From Chlamydoabsidia padenii (Eukaryota > Mucoromycota > Mucoromycetes > Mucorales > Cunninghamellaceae), in contig JAIWND010000035.1 in assembly GCA_025330725.1 (NCBI GenBank), forward strand, positions 218,065-282,064: DNA of 64,000 nt. Reading direction: 5' to 3'. Of this stretch, positions 33,881 to 45,715 are shown piece after piece (the first letter of the stretch is position 1; every line of letters starts with the position of its first letter). A model generated the notes under the pieces. The model searched no databases and was not told where the DNA came from. It worked only from the letters and a program-made list of their open reading frames with translations. Made by a program: the position numbers and the translations under genes.

Positions 33881-34545
33881 ATGGGTATCCTCGATATTGT
33901 TCCTGCTGGTGTTGTTAATGGTGACGACCTCCGTAAACTCTTTGAATATGGCAAGTATATAATTCACAAATGGGTGGAATGAATAATGTAAAACAAGTAC
34001 TCATTTAAAACGCCTGTTACTTTTATTTTTATTTTTATCTATAGCTCGTGAACATAAGTTTGCTATCCCTGCTATCAACTGTACTTCTACTAGGTAAGAA
34101 TAAAAGACTATATAAAGAGGAGGGGGAGAGAGGGAGGAATCTATCAAAACACAATGTGTTGGGGACATGCATGTGTTGGGGGTGATAGACCTGTCTTCCA
34201 AGAAACAGGGAAAAGCATAAGCGGAGTTGACTGGGATCAGTCAGTGCCTTTACACAAAATATTAACTAAATCATCTATTATCTTAGCACCATCAATGCTG
34301 CTCTTGAAGCTGCTCGTGATATCAAGTCTCCTATCATCATCCAATTCTCCAATGGTGGTGCCGCTTACATTGCCGGTAAGGGTTTGAGCAACAAGAACCA
34401 AGAAGCCTCTATCATCGGTGCTGTTGCTGGTGCTCAAGTAAGTAAAGAGCAAAGGCGGGAAAGGAGGATTGAATCATTTGCTCATCTTTTTGCTTTTTAT
34501 AGTATGTCCGTGCTGTGGCCAAGGCTTATGGTATCCCTGTCATCA

Positions 34546-34576
<31 letters not shown>

Positions 34577-35369
34577 CCCTTGGTTCGATGGTAAGTAATC
34601 AAACATAAGAAAAGAGGGGAGCGGGTTGTATTAACATTTCCTGTTTATTTGAATAGGTATGATCGCTGCTGATGAAGAATACTTCAAGGCCAATGGTGTC
34701 CCCTTGTTCTCCTCTCACATGTTGGATCTCTCTGAAGAAAGCAAGGAAGAAAACATTGAAATCTGTCTAAAGTACCTCAAGCGTATGGCTCCCATGGGTT
34801 GTTTATTGGAAATGGAAATCGGTATTACTGGTGGAGAAGAAGATGGTGTCAACAATGAAGATGTCGACAATGCTTCTCTCTACACTCAACCTGAAGATAT
34901 CTGGGAAATCTATGAAGCCTTCTCCAAGGTGACCGACTTGTTCTCCATTGCTGCTGCTTTCGGTAACGTCCATGGTGTTTATGCTCCTGGTAATGTCCGT
35001 CTCCATCCTGAATTATTGGGTGATCATCAAGCCTATGTGTCCAAGCAACTTGGTAACGGTGAACAAACCAAGCCTGTCTTCTTTGTCTTCCATGGTGGTT
35101 CTGGATCCACTGAACAAGATATTGCTACTGCTGTCAACAATGGTGTGGTCAAGATGAACGTCGATACTGACACCCAATGGGCTTACTGGATTGGTTTAAA
35201 GAACTTTTATGAAGAAAACAAGGAATTCCTTCAAGCTCAAGTGGGTGCCAATGGCAAGCCTAACAAGAAATACTATGATCCTCGTGTCTTTATCCGTGAA
35301 GCTGAAAAGACCATGATCAAGCGTGTCCAACAGGCTTGTAACGACTTGGGTAATGTCGACCGTTTGTAA
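33881..35369 (+). CDS. FBA1: Fructose-1,6-bisphosphate aldolase, class II
   Basis: Five exons (33881-33950, 34045-34093, 34287-34437, 34503-34590, 34657-35369) give 356 aa, as in fungal Fba1. This cytosolic zinc enzyme splits fructose-1,6-bisphosphate in glycolysis. Seen are AREHKFAIPAINCTSTST, FSNGGAAYIAGKG, the zinc-binding PVIIHSDHCAKKLLPWFDG, LDLSEESKEENIEIC, GNVHGVYAPGNVRLHPELL, FVFHGGSGSTEQDI and VKMNVDTDTQWAYW. Codon use is highly biased like ATP2. Intron 1 starts with GC rather than GT (TATG/GCAAGT); no GT donor keeps the frame, so a GC-AG intron is required. Intron 3 is long for this locus (193 nt). Confidence 0.97.
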
Positions 35370-35920
35370 ATAGTATAGTAGATTTTTAGTCTAGTTTGTT
35401 TGTAGTTGTTTTATATCACCCTCCTGTTATTACTAGTTTAACCCTTCCCCCTTATTTTTAATGCCTTTTTTAAACAATCAATAAACTATCTCTTTTAAAA
35501 TTGGATCTTATCGTCGTCTCATATTCCCAGTGACACGCATCGTAATTGGATAGAATTACACGTACATATCATGGGATGAGTTGACAGAAAACATGTCTAT
35601 GCGTAATGTGGAACTATTCGTTACACAAAAGTGTCACTTTCTTGAACAGTGTATCATGTTATTAATCGCATTGTTAAAAGTAAAGTGAATAACATGGTGA
35701 GCACATTACCTTAAATTTATCAGGTGTAGTAATGATGGATATAGTGATATTCATTGTTGTAATCATGGGAATTGGTAGAATTTCATACTAATTCCACTCA
35801 CTTCTGCCCCTTAATTATGAAGAAATGCGGGGTTTGAATTATATAAAAGGAGACCTCATTTTTTTTCAATTTCTATTCTTCCTTTTTACCCTTTTATCTA
35901 CTTTTTTTTTATTTTATTTT
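35370..35920. other. Spacer between aldolase and fucosidase
   Basis: The aldolase 3' UTR (ATCAATAAACT near 35479) and the fucosidase promoter. No coding frame seen. Confidence 0.5.
35827..35849. promoter_or_regulatory. Fucosidase core promoter: CCCG element abutting TATA box
   Basis: GCGGGGTTTGAAT (35827-35839) runs directly into TATATAAAAG (to 35849), about 75 bp before the ATG at 35921. It is the clearest element-plus-TATA arrangement in the window. Confidence 0.55.
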
Positions 35921-38002
35921 ATGACCATGTACTTTATTTTATTCTTTTATATCTATTCCTTTATATATGGTGGTGTACTGTCATTGAATCTTACTTCTCC
36001 TGTGATTCATTTGAATCTGGCAAACCAATTCAATCATCGTGCGTTTGGTGATGGAGCTAATGTTGATGGATTTGGACAACATTACCTTTCCCAACACAAA
36101 GAACCTCAAGAACTGTCTATTGGTGGAGGTTTAATAACATTTGCAAATCCAATTCCAAGTAGGTCTGGCGATACCTCATTCGACAATATTTGTATACAAG
36201 GCAACGACAAACCACACTTGGTGTATGAATTTTCCAACTCCACTCCTCCAATTGGTGGTCTATACTTGTTGATCTCCTCTTCTCATGGTCCTGTTATTAC
36301 TAATGTCAAGATACTTTACCAAGATGCCTCATTGTCAGTATCACGCCTGGTAATCCCTGATTGGCAGCAAGAAAAGGATCTTGATCAAGTCGAAAAATGG
36401 GATGGGTTGACTCGACCTGTTTCCAACTCCGATACCCTTGGAGGCATCTATTCCATTCCTGTGTATCTTGATCCAGCTCGAACTGTAATATCTATTGAAA
36501 TCACAATTCCATCTCAAGAATCAACATTATCGTCACCACGAAATAACAATGGTGCCATTGATTTATCAGCAGCGACATCACCATCACTACAACGACAACA
36601 GGGGGATCCTTTTTCGCCATCTATACATCTATTTGCTATCACCGCACTTGCTAACTCCATCCCAATGTCGACAACTACTAATGACGCTTTGACGACTAGA
36701 AGTGCTGCATTACATATGACGGCTGCACGTGCCACTCGACGGTTTTGGAATAATGATACAATCTTGATTCCAGTTTTACTCTTCCGCCTTCATAATGTGG
36801 GTAGTGTATGGGTGGACGATATCATTCTTACAGTAACAAGTGATCTCGGGGTCAAAACAATCTATCCTGGAAAATTAGATCATATTGCTCCTGGACATGT
36901 CTCTTCTTTAGATGTTGGAATACAGATCGATTTGGATCCTAGTTATAATGGTGCTACTGATATTCAAGTCCAAGTCAAGACAATCCATAATACTCTCTTG
37001 TTGGAGAAATCCATTCAACTAACATTGGTACAACACTCATCCTATCAAACAATAAAAAGGTAAGTTAAAAAAAAAAAAAAGAGGAGTAGGGGTGAGACAC
37101 CATGTGTGGGGATTCTGAACACATGATTCAAACTTGCATAAATCTCACTTTGCATAGATCGTTACAACAACATCAGGCTCCGACATGGTACCAACAAGCT
37201 AAATTTGGTATATTTATACATTGGGGAATCTACAGCGTACCTGCATGGGCTCCGGTGGGCAAGGAATATGCGGAATGGTATTGGTGGCAAATGAATCATC
37301 CTCTTGACCCTACTTTTGATCATCATCGACAACGTTATGGTCGTGGTTTTGCATATGACGACTTTATTCCAATGTGGCAGCCCACAGCTTTTGATCCTCG
37401 AACTTGGTTGGACCTCATTGATGCTTCAAGAGCAAAATACTTTGTTTTTACTTCGAAACATCATGATGGGTTTGCATTATTTGATACGTAAGTACATGGA
37501 GGGGTCTCATTCTCTCACTCTAACTAACCTACTTTATTCTCGTGTGTGTGTTTCTATCTTTTTAGCAAGGTCACTAATCGATCATCGGTGCAAATGCATC
37601 CACATCGTGATTTTGTCCATGATTTGATCACTACTTCCAAAGAACATTACCCACATTTGAAACGAGGCATATACTGTAAGTTATAAAACAGGACATCGGA
37701 ACAAATCAGGTGACGACACACAAATACTCACTTGTCGTTATTATATAATACCCTTCACCTAGTCTCTCTCCCCGAATGGTATCACCCAATGTACCACGAC
37801 AATGACTTGTCTGATTGGCATGGCCCTCCTTTTAATCCATATACCAATCAAACGATTCCTTACACTGGCAGTACACCTATTCATGACTTTGTCAATGAAT
37901 TACAATTACCTCAATTCCTCGAATTGGTTCGTAACTATGAACCTGATATTTTATGGTAAGTGAATCGAGAGACTAATCAGGGGTAAATCATGCAATTAAT
38001 CA

Positions 38003-38041
<39 letters not shown>

Positions 38042-38254
38042 CAAGGTGCGACATTGGTGGCATCAACAATTCATCCATGTGGCAGGCCGATTACTTTAAC
38101 CAGGCGATAAAACTGAATCGACAAGTTACTATCAATGATCGTTGTGGAAATGGCGTCTCTGACTTTACAACTTTGGAATACCAGCAAACATCAACTCCTC
38201 CTGCTAGATCTTGGGAAGCGACAATGGGAATGGATCCTCGGTCATTCGGGTAAG

Positions 38255-38296
<42 letters not shown>

Positions 38297-38849
38297 GGTA
38301 TCATGCCTTTGACTTAATCTTTGTTTACTTATTTATAGATTCAATCAAGCAACCGCACCGGAAGACTATACTAGTAGTAAACAATTGATCCATACACTTG
38401 TGGATACAGTCTCGATGGGTGGCAATTTTTTATTAAATGTGGGTCCTGCTTCAAATGGTACTATAATTCCTACCATGGTGGATCGGCTCCATGACATGGG
38501 CTCTTGGTTGGACGATTACGGCCAAAGTGTTTTTGATGCGGATCCTTATTGGCTGATCACTCAAGACGATGGTATACGTTATATGATGGGCCATAATGCA
38601 TCGACCTTCTATATCTTGGTGTTGGATCGATCCATCTTTACAAACAACAAGGATACCAATCAACTATCCATCACCACTCCTCTTCCATTACGACCCACCT
38701 CTACCATTTCGACTCTTGACAACACTTTTTTATCATGGACAACCCAGCAGGATGCTACCACAGGAGCTTCAAGGTGGATCATTGATGATATTCCAAACGC
38801 TATTTTGGATCGTGGTCGGTATGTTTGGGTTTTTAAATGTTTTATGTAG
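35921..38849 (+). CDS. Secreted alpha-L-fucosidase, GH29, with large N-terminal domain
   Basis: Six exons (35921-37059, 37158-37487, 37566-37675, 37763-37955, 38046-38249, 38339-38849) give about 828 aa. GH29 enzymes remove alpha-linked L-fucose from glycans. The first ~25 residues form a hydrophobic signal peptide (MTMYFILFFYIYSFIYGG). Residues about 30-380 are an unassigned domain rich in beta-type sequence. The catalytic TIM barrel follows: YQQAKFGIFIHWGIYSVPAW, FVFTSKHHDGFALFDT, FSLPEWYHP and EPDILWCDIGG, where the Asp is the expected nucleophile. DTVSMGGNFLLNVGPASNG is the typical barrel end, and a short beta-type C-terminus follows. The product is probably exported for plant or microbial glycan breakdown. 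Upstream in-frame ATGs near 35827 overlap the promoter and were rejected. Confidence 0.92.
38004..38041. repeat. Poly-T tract inside fucosidase intron 4
   Basis: About 37 T close to the TCAAG acceptor at 38045, acting as an extreme polypyrimidine tract. Confidence 0.85.
38259..38295. repeat. Poly-A tract inside fucosidase intron 5
   Basis: About 37 A immediately after the GTAAGTTAT donor. Confidence 0.85.
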
Positions 38850-39137
38850 TTATAGTCTTTTATTTAATCTGTATAGTCATTATTATCACCTTTTACCCTT
38901 TAATTAGTATAGTAACCTTCCATTTACACTACTATACGACACTCTAATTGTATATTATTCATTCTACTAATAAACTGATCCCCCCCCCATATAGCCTCCA
39001 GTCACTTTTTGCATCACCATTTGTCCGCATTTGTGTTTAATAAAATACATTATGTTTATTGACTATAGTCACTATATTAATACGACTAGATATACCTACA
39101 TTACAAATCGAGTTAAATCATCCAGGAAGACAGAGTG

Positions 39138-40023
39138 TTAGTCTGCCTTGGTACGCCCCAATTGTTGGCAGATGGTTCGTCCTAATGTCACAACAATCCA
39201 TCCAGGCACGATAATCCAGGCACCGTTAGGTATCTGTTTGCATTATGATAATATATAAAAGTTAATAAAAATAAACCTGGCCAGTAAAAATTTAAACTTA
39301 CCACCCAAAGACATACAAAGTCAAAGGTTGTATTGTGTCCCGTATGATTCATACCCGAGAAGATTTCATTAAGCCAGTAGAGTACCGTTTTGTTGAGTGT
39401 TAGCAAAGCAGCAGCGAAACCTAACAGATTCACCTTGTTGATGTTGTATTTCATAGGTTGATGAGCAAAGTAGAGATAGGTCAAATTAAGAATGCTCTCC
39501 ACAACATTCAAGAATGCTATCCCACCAAGATGTATATGTATATAAAAAGATTGTTAGAGTGGGGGAAACACTTGGGTAGTATACTTTACCTTGAGCACCA
39601 GTGAATCCATCCTTGGCTTCCAAAGCTTGAGGGCCATAAAAGTGATCAATCTGCATATATTAATCAGTTAGTCTTTACTAGTATTTCCTCCCCCCCCTTT
39701 TTTTTTGTTCTTTTGATAGTCATTACCTTTGCATATAGATTATAGGGTCGCCATAAATAGTTTAAGCTTCCACCTTCCATACTATAAGGTCTATTACAAA
39801 ATTCCCACACACACAAAGTGTTGAGTATCAATGTCGCCTTTCTGATCGTTTTTTTTTTTTTTTTTTTTTTTACCTCAAGAGACAGTACCCAGCATCCTAA
39901 TGGAGTGTAAGTTAAAAAGTGGGTTAATTAACTAGCATACTCCATTACTATAATCATGTTTACCCAAAACACTACAAGAGAGCTGACCAAGAACCACAGA
40001 CGAATCCAGGTGGGTGGAGTCAT
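39138..40023 (-). CDS. EXPERA-type (emopamil-binding-like) membrane protein
   Basis: Six exons (40023-39964, 39896-39874, 39790-39727, 39650-39590, 39516-39302, 39233-39138) give about 172 aa with four to five hydrophobic segments. MTPPTWIRLWFLVSSLVVFWDAGYCLLRP, read in two parts (TWIRLWFLVSSLVVFWDAGY and CLLRPYSMEGG), and the spacing LWRPYNLYAKIDHFYGP, DGFTGAQAFLNVVESI match the EXPERA family (EBP sterol isomerase, TMEM97, TM6SF). The acidic/His pattern of true EBP isomerases is only partly kept, so an ER lipid or sterol-related role is inferred, not shown. The last exon encodes IPNGAWIIVPGWIVVTL and a basic tail. A promoter element lies 65 bp upstream at 40084-40096. Confidence 0.8.
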
Positions 40024-40083
40024 GAGAGTTTTTTTTTAGTTGAGAATGGAAAAAAATGTTTCCTCTGCTGTGATATTGAGAAA

Positions 40084-40096
40084 GTTTAAATCCCGA
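40084..40096 (+). promoter_or_regulatory. CCCG promoter element upstream of EXPERA gene
   Basis: GTTTAAATCCCGA, about 65 bp from the ATG of the minus-strand gene. Confidence 0.5.
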
Positions 40097-40291
40097 TCTC
40101 GGACCCTTTTCCTTTGTCGTGATAATTCAAAGCCAATAGGATAAAAAAATACTCTCTTTGCATGTACATCCATTGGATACATTGAATATTTGGAATGAAG
40201 AAAAAAGGCAACCCTATTTACAACTTGGTATGGTTTATCATGATAAACTTGATTTTTTAAGAATCAACAAACCATTTACTTGCATGGGAAT

Positions 40292-40304
40292 GTTTAAACC
40301 CCGC
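40292..40304 (+). promoter_or_regulatory. Second CCCG element upstream of EXPERA gene
   Basis: GTTTAAACCCCGC, 270 bp from the ATG. The duplication may be functional, or this copy may be an orphan. Confidence 0.35.
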
Positions 40305-40526
40305 TTCCATGTAAGCGAAGAGCATGACACCTAAAGAGGATCTTTGGGTTAAAGTAGATTTTTATTACAAGTTGATTTTATTTGGGTAAAAGTAAAAAGG
40401 ATAGATCTATGCTAATATGTACGAAGAAGAGTAAAAATAAAGTATAAGTAACAAAGAGAGGGGAGATGAGGATAAAATAACATTCAAGTCTACTATTTTT
40501 ATAAGATCTATGTAAGTATGATAAAA

Positions 40527-41638
40527 CTAGGGGATAGCATGAGAGCGTTCGGATGATGTTGATGATTGTAGTTCAACCAATCTACGGAAAACGCCATTTT
40601 CAATGTTCAAGAGTTCGTTGTATGTTCCCAATTCGGCAATGCGTCCCTTGTCGATACAGGCCACCAGATCAGCAGATCGAATACTTGACAATCGATGGGC
40701 TATAGTAAACACAGATCTACCTCTCATAAGTTCATTGAGAGCATCTTGAACCAATAGTTCACTTTCAGAGTCTATGAATAAGATAAAATGTTAGTAAATC
40801 AATCAATCAATAATAAAAAAGAGGTCCCTTTATACAATCGGACCCTATCTATCCCTTACCTAATGCGCTTGTTGCTTCATCCAACACCAACACCGAAGGG
40901 TTCTTGAGTAGAGCTCTTGCAATAGCAATCCGTTGTTTCTGTCCACCACTTAAAGCCGTTGATCTTTCACCCACCATAGTGTCGTACTTGTCATGGAAGG
41001 AATCGATAAAGTTGGCGCAATTGGCACGTCTGGCAGCATCCTTGATTTCATCCATTGTTGCATTTTCGCGTCCATAAGCAATGTTTTCAGCAATAGTTCC
41101 ATGGAATAAAATGGGTTCCTGAGATACTACACCGACTTGTTCACGCCACCAGTGCAGATTGAAATCCTTAATGTTCGTTCCGTCGACATAGATGTTGCCC
41201 TGATCTGGATCATAGTAGCGTAAAAGTAGTGAGCCGAGAGTGCTTTTACCGCTGCCCGAGGTACCAACCACAGCCACGACTAGGATGAAAAAGATGATTA
41301 GACATTACAATTGTCGTGTTCTCTCTTTTTTTTTTTTTCTACATACCTGTGCCAGGATTGACATCTAATGTGAGATCTTTAAAGATAGGACTCTGGTCAC
41401 GAGTTGGATATACAAAGGAGACATTGTCAAAACTGATTTTGCCTTGTACTTTTGGTAAAGTCTTGCCACCTACATGATTTAAAATGTTAGTATCATTGTT
41501 CAATCATTGTTTAGATAATTCCCACTTACTATTGATATCAATTTGACTTTTCCTTTGCAATAGTTCAAATAATCGATCGGATGCACCAACGCCTTTCATT
41601 ATTTCAGAGTAGAAGGAAGTGAGGCCTATCAACAAAAG

Positions 41639-41675
<37 letters not shown>

Positions 41676-43132
41676 TAGCTAACCATTGGAGAGGAGGAGG
41701 GAATACAATAACTTACCACCAAGTGATGCACCAACATATGCAGTGTAGAGCATAAAGGAAGCCAGTTCACCAATAGTAATTACATTTTCCATGACCATAG
41801 ACCCACCATACCAAAGCACCGCCAGCACTGCCAAGTTTCCAGAGAGCCCAGCCCCTCCAAAGAAGGCACCACTTGCCATTGCTTCCTTGCGCGCCAATTG
41901 ATACAAGTCCTGCACCCGCATTTCATATCGTTTCGCTTCTTCAATTTCTTTGGCGAATGCTTGCACAGTTCGAATTGCACTGATCTTTTCTTCTGATACC
42001 TTGGTGATTTCGCCTACTGCTGCCTGTGTTTTGCGTGAGAGTGTTTTAACATATCGACCATAAATAATACCAAATAGTGCCACAGGGGGTACCACCAGCA
42101 TCATGATGCCTGTGAGTTTGGGACTAGGTTTTCGATCAATTGGGTGAGATCATGCTTTGACATCCATACTTTTTTTTTTTTCTTTTTTACCTAACATATA
42201 ACATCATGGTTGATCCAACACTTGCAGTTGCCAAAGCCCTATTAATATAAAGAAGAAGAGTTTAGTCATGCATATGTCTTTTTCTTTTCTTTTCCTAAAT
42301 TCCCATATATGTTACCTTAATCCATCACTGACATTGTTTGTGATACTTTTACCAACAATAGCAGTATCGGTTGATAGTCGAGATATCAATTCACCTGTTC
42401 GATTGCGATCAAAAAAGGTCATTTCTTGACGAAGGATGTTCTTGAATAGATCATTACGTAGTCGTTGGATGATACGTTCCCCTGACAGACGGAACAGCAT
42501 CACTCGACCCATATTTGCAGCAGCCCCGACTGTAAATAACATACAAAGAGCACCAAAGAATTCAGGAAGAGTCATACCAAAGGCAGTATCTTGAGCTGTT
42601 TCTGGATGTGTCACTATGTCAATGATCTTGCCCATGGAGAAAGGGACAGACATGGTAATACCTGAGGATATAATTAAGAGACCAATCGCACCTATATCAT
42701 AAAGAGTAATACATACATATAAAAAGAAGACACAATTAATAGGTGCATAATACCATCTTTTTTTTAAAAAAAAAAAAAAACGACAAGAATAGTTGACTTG
42801 CCTGTAATGCTTTTGGCTTCTGGTTTAGCCAAAACAAACAATCGTTTGGCATCTCTCCAATCGCTAGAAGGTTTGCCTGTTGTAGTAGTAGTAGTAGTAG
42901 TAGTTACATCTTTTCCAAGTTGTTTGTCGTTTTGTATAGTGCGTCGTCGTAGACTTGACGAGAAGAATCGGTTTTCCAGACGATGCAACTGAGGGAGTGG
43001 TGAGGTGAATCGGAAAGTGGGTGAAGAAGACGGTGACAGCAGGTATGTTTGTTCAAGTCTACCTGTGATAATTGTTGACGTTGTTTTAAAAGTGGAATGG
43101 TGGCAACAATGTCGTTGAAGAGCCCGTAACAT
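40527..43132 (-). CDS. Mitochondrial ABCB-type half transporter (Mdl1/ABCB10-like)
   Basis: Eight exons (43132-42802, 42691-42316, 42238-42191, 42123-41717, 41625-41530, 41469-41347, 41279-40860, 40771-40527) give about 681 aa. The Arg/Ser-rich, acid-poor N-terminus ([10 protein letters not shown] to [10 protein letters not shown]) is a mitochondrial presequence. A run of nine Thr follows. One six-helix transmembrane unit has [20 protein letters not shown] and [19 protein letters not shown]. One nucleotide-binding domain has [52 protein letters not shown] and [14 protein letters not shown]. This half-transporter layout fits Mdl1/ABCB10 in the inner membrane, which exports peptides or metabolites. 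Intron 1 uses a GC donor (ACAG/GCAAGT). The acceptor of intron 3 was placed at CCTAG/TCCC to keep SPKLTG in frame. Confidence 0.93.
41640..41672. repeat. (CA)n microsatellite inside ABC transporter intron
   Basis: About 16 AC dinucleotides within intron 4. Confidence 0.9.
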
Positions 43133-43290
43133 TGTGCCGGAAGGAGCCGTTCGAGATTGGGTAAAGGGGGGAGGATTAATAAAGTGTAAGAAGTACCCTC
43201 CTCCACCTTTGTGTTTTCAGAGCGAGATTTTAAAATTTGAAATCGACGTCCAATGAAATCGCAAGGACAGACCGCCAGCGAAAAATTATT

Positions 43291-43301
43291 TACATCCCGC
43301 C
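43291..43301 (+). promoter_or_regulatory. CCCG promoter element upstream of ABC transporter
   Basis: TACATCCCGCC, about 160 bp from the minus-strand ATG. Confidence 0.4.
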
Positions 43302-43680
43302 ATTGTGGAATTCACTGGGGTCCTTTTTTTTTTTCCTGTGCATGATTATCAAATGATTTAGTTGACTCAGTTTCATAAGAGGGCAGCGAACTATCAGACT
43401 GGTTTTCTCTCCCCTTTCAATAGTGACACATCATGTTTTGTGGTCAGTGATATTAAAGTTTACATGTAATGTAATGAAATATGAGTTGATTCTCATATAC
43501 ATCTATGAAGACTAGACACTTTTAATATAAAGTTGGGATTCTTTTAATTGCATGATTCACATTTTGAACAATGTACCTTAATGTTTCATTGTGTCCCTTT
43601 TCTTTTTCAATCACAATTAGGGAGATTGAGTTTGGTTCTGCGCGGAACTCTGTAAAAGGTAACCGCTGAAAAAAAAAGTT

Positions 43681-43693
43681 TTTCAGTCCCCGC
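43681..43693 (+). promoter_or_regulatory. CCCG-like promoter element upstream of NAP1
   Basis: TTTCAGTCCCCGC, about 92 bp before the ATG at 43783. Confidence 0.4.
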
Positions 43694-43782
43694 TCTTCGT
43701 TTATAATTTTTTTTTTTTTTTTTTACCCGTCTTTTTGTTTTTCGTTTCCCTTTTCCATCAATCCCTTTATACAAAACTAATT

Positions 43783-45359
43783 ATGGATCAATCATCAGGT
43801 AAACATACTTTTATCAAGTAAATAAAAACAGTGTGATCTAGAGAAACTTGTATTAACTGTTTTGTTTTTTTAGGTGTTGACATTAAGAACAAAAAGTTGG
43901 AATCTTTTTCTGCTCCTACACCTCAGAACACACCTAGTAACCCTGCACCAATCACTTCTGACTACCGTCCTACTGTCACCACCATCTCTGAAGACATGGA
44001 AACGGTGACCACTCCTGGTAAGAGACATATGCACAAAAAAAGGATGGATAAATGGATAATTGATTGAACTGACTCTTTCTATGTATATATTATAGGTGTG
44101 GCTGGTACTGAAGCCTCCGCTCTTGCTGGTGCGTTTACTGGTAACCCTGCTCTTCTTAGTATGTTACAAGGAAAGTTGGATACTTTGGTGGGTCGTCCCT
44201 CTGGTTATATTGAATCCCTTCCTCCTGCTGTCCAACGTCGTATCAATGGTCTCAAGTACTTGCAATCCAAACACTCTGAACTCGAAATCCAATTCCAAGA
44301 AGAAGTGTTGGCCTTGGAAAAGAAATACCTCGAACTCTACCGACCTCTCTATGTCAAACGTAACGAAGTGATCACTGGCCAATACGAACCTACTGATGAA
44401 GAAGTTGCTCTTGGTGAAAAGGTGGATGAAGACGAAGAAGACGAAAAGATGGATGGAAAAGAAAACAAGGATGACAAGGATCAAGATAATACTGGCGCTG
44501 ATATCAAGGGTATTCCTGAATTCTGGTTGACTTTGTTGAAGAACCATCCTCATTTGGCTGAAACTGTTACTGAAAACGATGAACAAGTACTTAAACATTT
44601 GATGGATATCCGCATGTCTTATTTGGATCAACCTGGCTTCAAATTGGAATTTGTGTTCGAAAGCAACGACTTCTTTACCAACGATGTGCTGACCAAGACT
44701 TACTATTACCAAGATCATGCTTATGCTGGTGACTTTGTATATGACCATGCCGAAGGTTGCTCTATTGACTGGAAGGAAGGCAAGGATCTGACTGTCACTG
44801 TGGAATCAAGAAAACAACGACACAAGGGAACCAACAAGACTCGTGTGGTGAAGCGTACTGTTGCTGCTGATTCCTTCTTCAACTTCTTTAGTCCTCCTGC
44901 ATTCCCTGATGAAGATGAAGAATTGGATGAAGAAGAAGCCGAAGGTTTGGATGCCAAGTTGGAAGCTGATTATGAAGCTGGTAAGTAAATGAAAAAGTAT
45001 AAAGGTAAAAAGACAGGTTGGGACTGATTATATATTTTGACTTTATGTGATTTATAGGTGAAGAATTCAAGGACAAGATCATCCCTCATGCTGTTGACTA
45101 CTTTACTGGAAAGGCTCTGGAATACGATGGATTTGGTAATGAAGATGAATTTGATGGTGAATACTATAGTGATGAAGATGAAGACGACGAAGACGACGAC
45201 GAAGACGAAGATGATGACGACGATGATGATGATGACGCGGTAAGTCTCAAGGTATATATAACATAAAGGGACAGTCCATCTCACTCTTTACTTTTTTTTT
45301 TTTTTGTTACCTAGCAACCCAACAAGAACGAAAATGCTCCTGAATGCAAGCAATCTTAA
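43783..45359 (+). CDS. NAP1: Nucleosome assembly protein 1
   Basis: Five exons (43783-43798, 43874-44017, 44096-44980, 45058-45239, 45315-45359) give about 423 aa. NAP1 is a histone H2A-H2B chaperone shuttling between cytoplasm and nucleus. The dimerisation helix is visible (SGYIESLPPAVQRRINGLKY, LQSKHSELEIQFQEEVLALE, KKYLELYRPLYVKRNEVITG). The earmuff domain follows (IPEFWLTLLKNH, FVFESNDFFTNDVLTKTYYY, SFFNFFSPP). The C-terminus is a long Asp/Glu tract. The protein ends CKQS, a CaaX-type prenylation site comparable to the CKQQ of animal and plant NAP1 proteins. The first exon is only 16 nt (MDQSS). Confidence 0.96.
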
Positions 45360-45715
45360 ATAATCTGATCTGGTGGATATCACTTTTCCCCTCTTTCTCT
45401 CTCATCTTTTAAATCTCATTTTATACTTTATACTATTCATAAATTCAATCATGCCCTTCAATTCTTCTGTACTTTTTATCATTCTTCATTCCTCCTTGCA
45501 ATGGTTAATGCTATCTTTTCCCCACACACACACACTATTTTACTTTGTCCATTTAAATAAACATCTACTGTCTTTTTTGTGTTACCTTTATCCGTAGCTA
45601 TACTGTCCTGGTCAAGAAAATTGGCGGTTGGTATCGGGATTTGAAAATAATAAAATCCTCACATCTGGGCTTATTTAATTTCTCTCTCTCTCTCTCTAAC
45701 AATTCGACACTACCA
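45360..45715. other. Spacer between NAP1 and glycosyltransferase-like gene
   Basis: No coding frame. Ends with the CCCG element at 45633-45646 and a TC repeat just before the next ATG. Confidence 0.5.
45633..45646 (-). promoter_or_regulatory. CCCG promoter element upstream of glycosyltransferase-like gene
   Basis: ATCGGGATTTGAAA, about 72 bp before the ATG at 45716; a strong copy. Confidence 0.5.

Larger units (their letters stand above)
40024..40526. other. Spacer with two promoter elements
   Basis: Between two minus-strand genes. Contains CCCG elements at 40084-40096 and 40292-40304. No coding frame. Confidence 0.5.
43133..43782. other. Divergent promoter region of ABC transporter and NAP1
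   Basis: No coding frame. Contains CCCG elements at 43291-43301 and 43681-43693, one near each gene, plus a poly-T run near 43710. Confidence 0.5.

Noticed and set aside
41640..41672. Repeat array that could be taken for CRISPR-like
   Set aside because: It is a simple CA microsatellite inside an intron; no spacers or repeats of suitable length.
44164..44748. 194-codon frame antisense to NAP1
   Set aside because: Shadow of NAP1 codon bias on the other strand; no recognisable domain.
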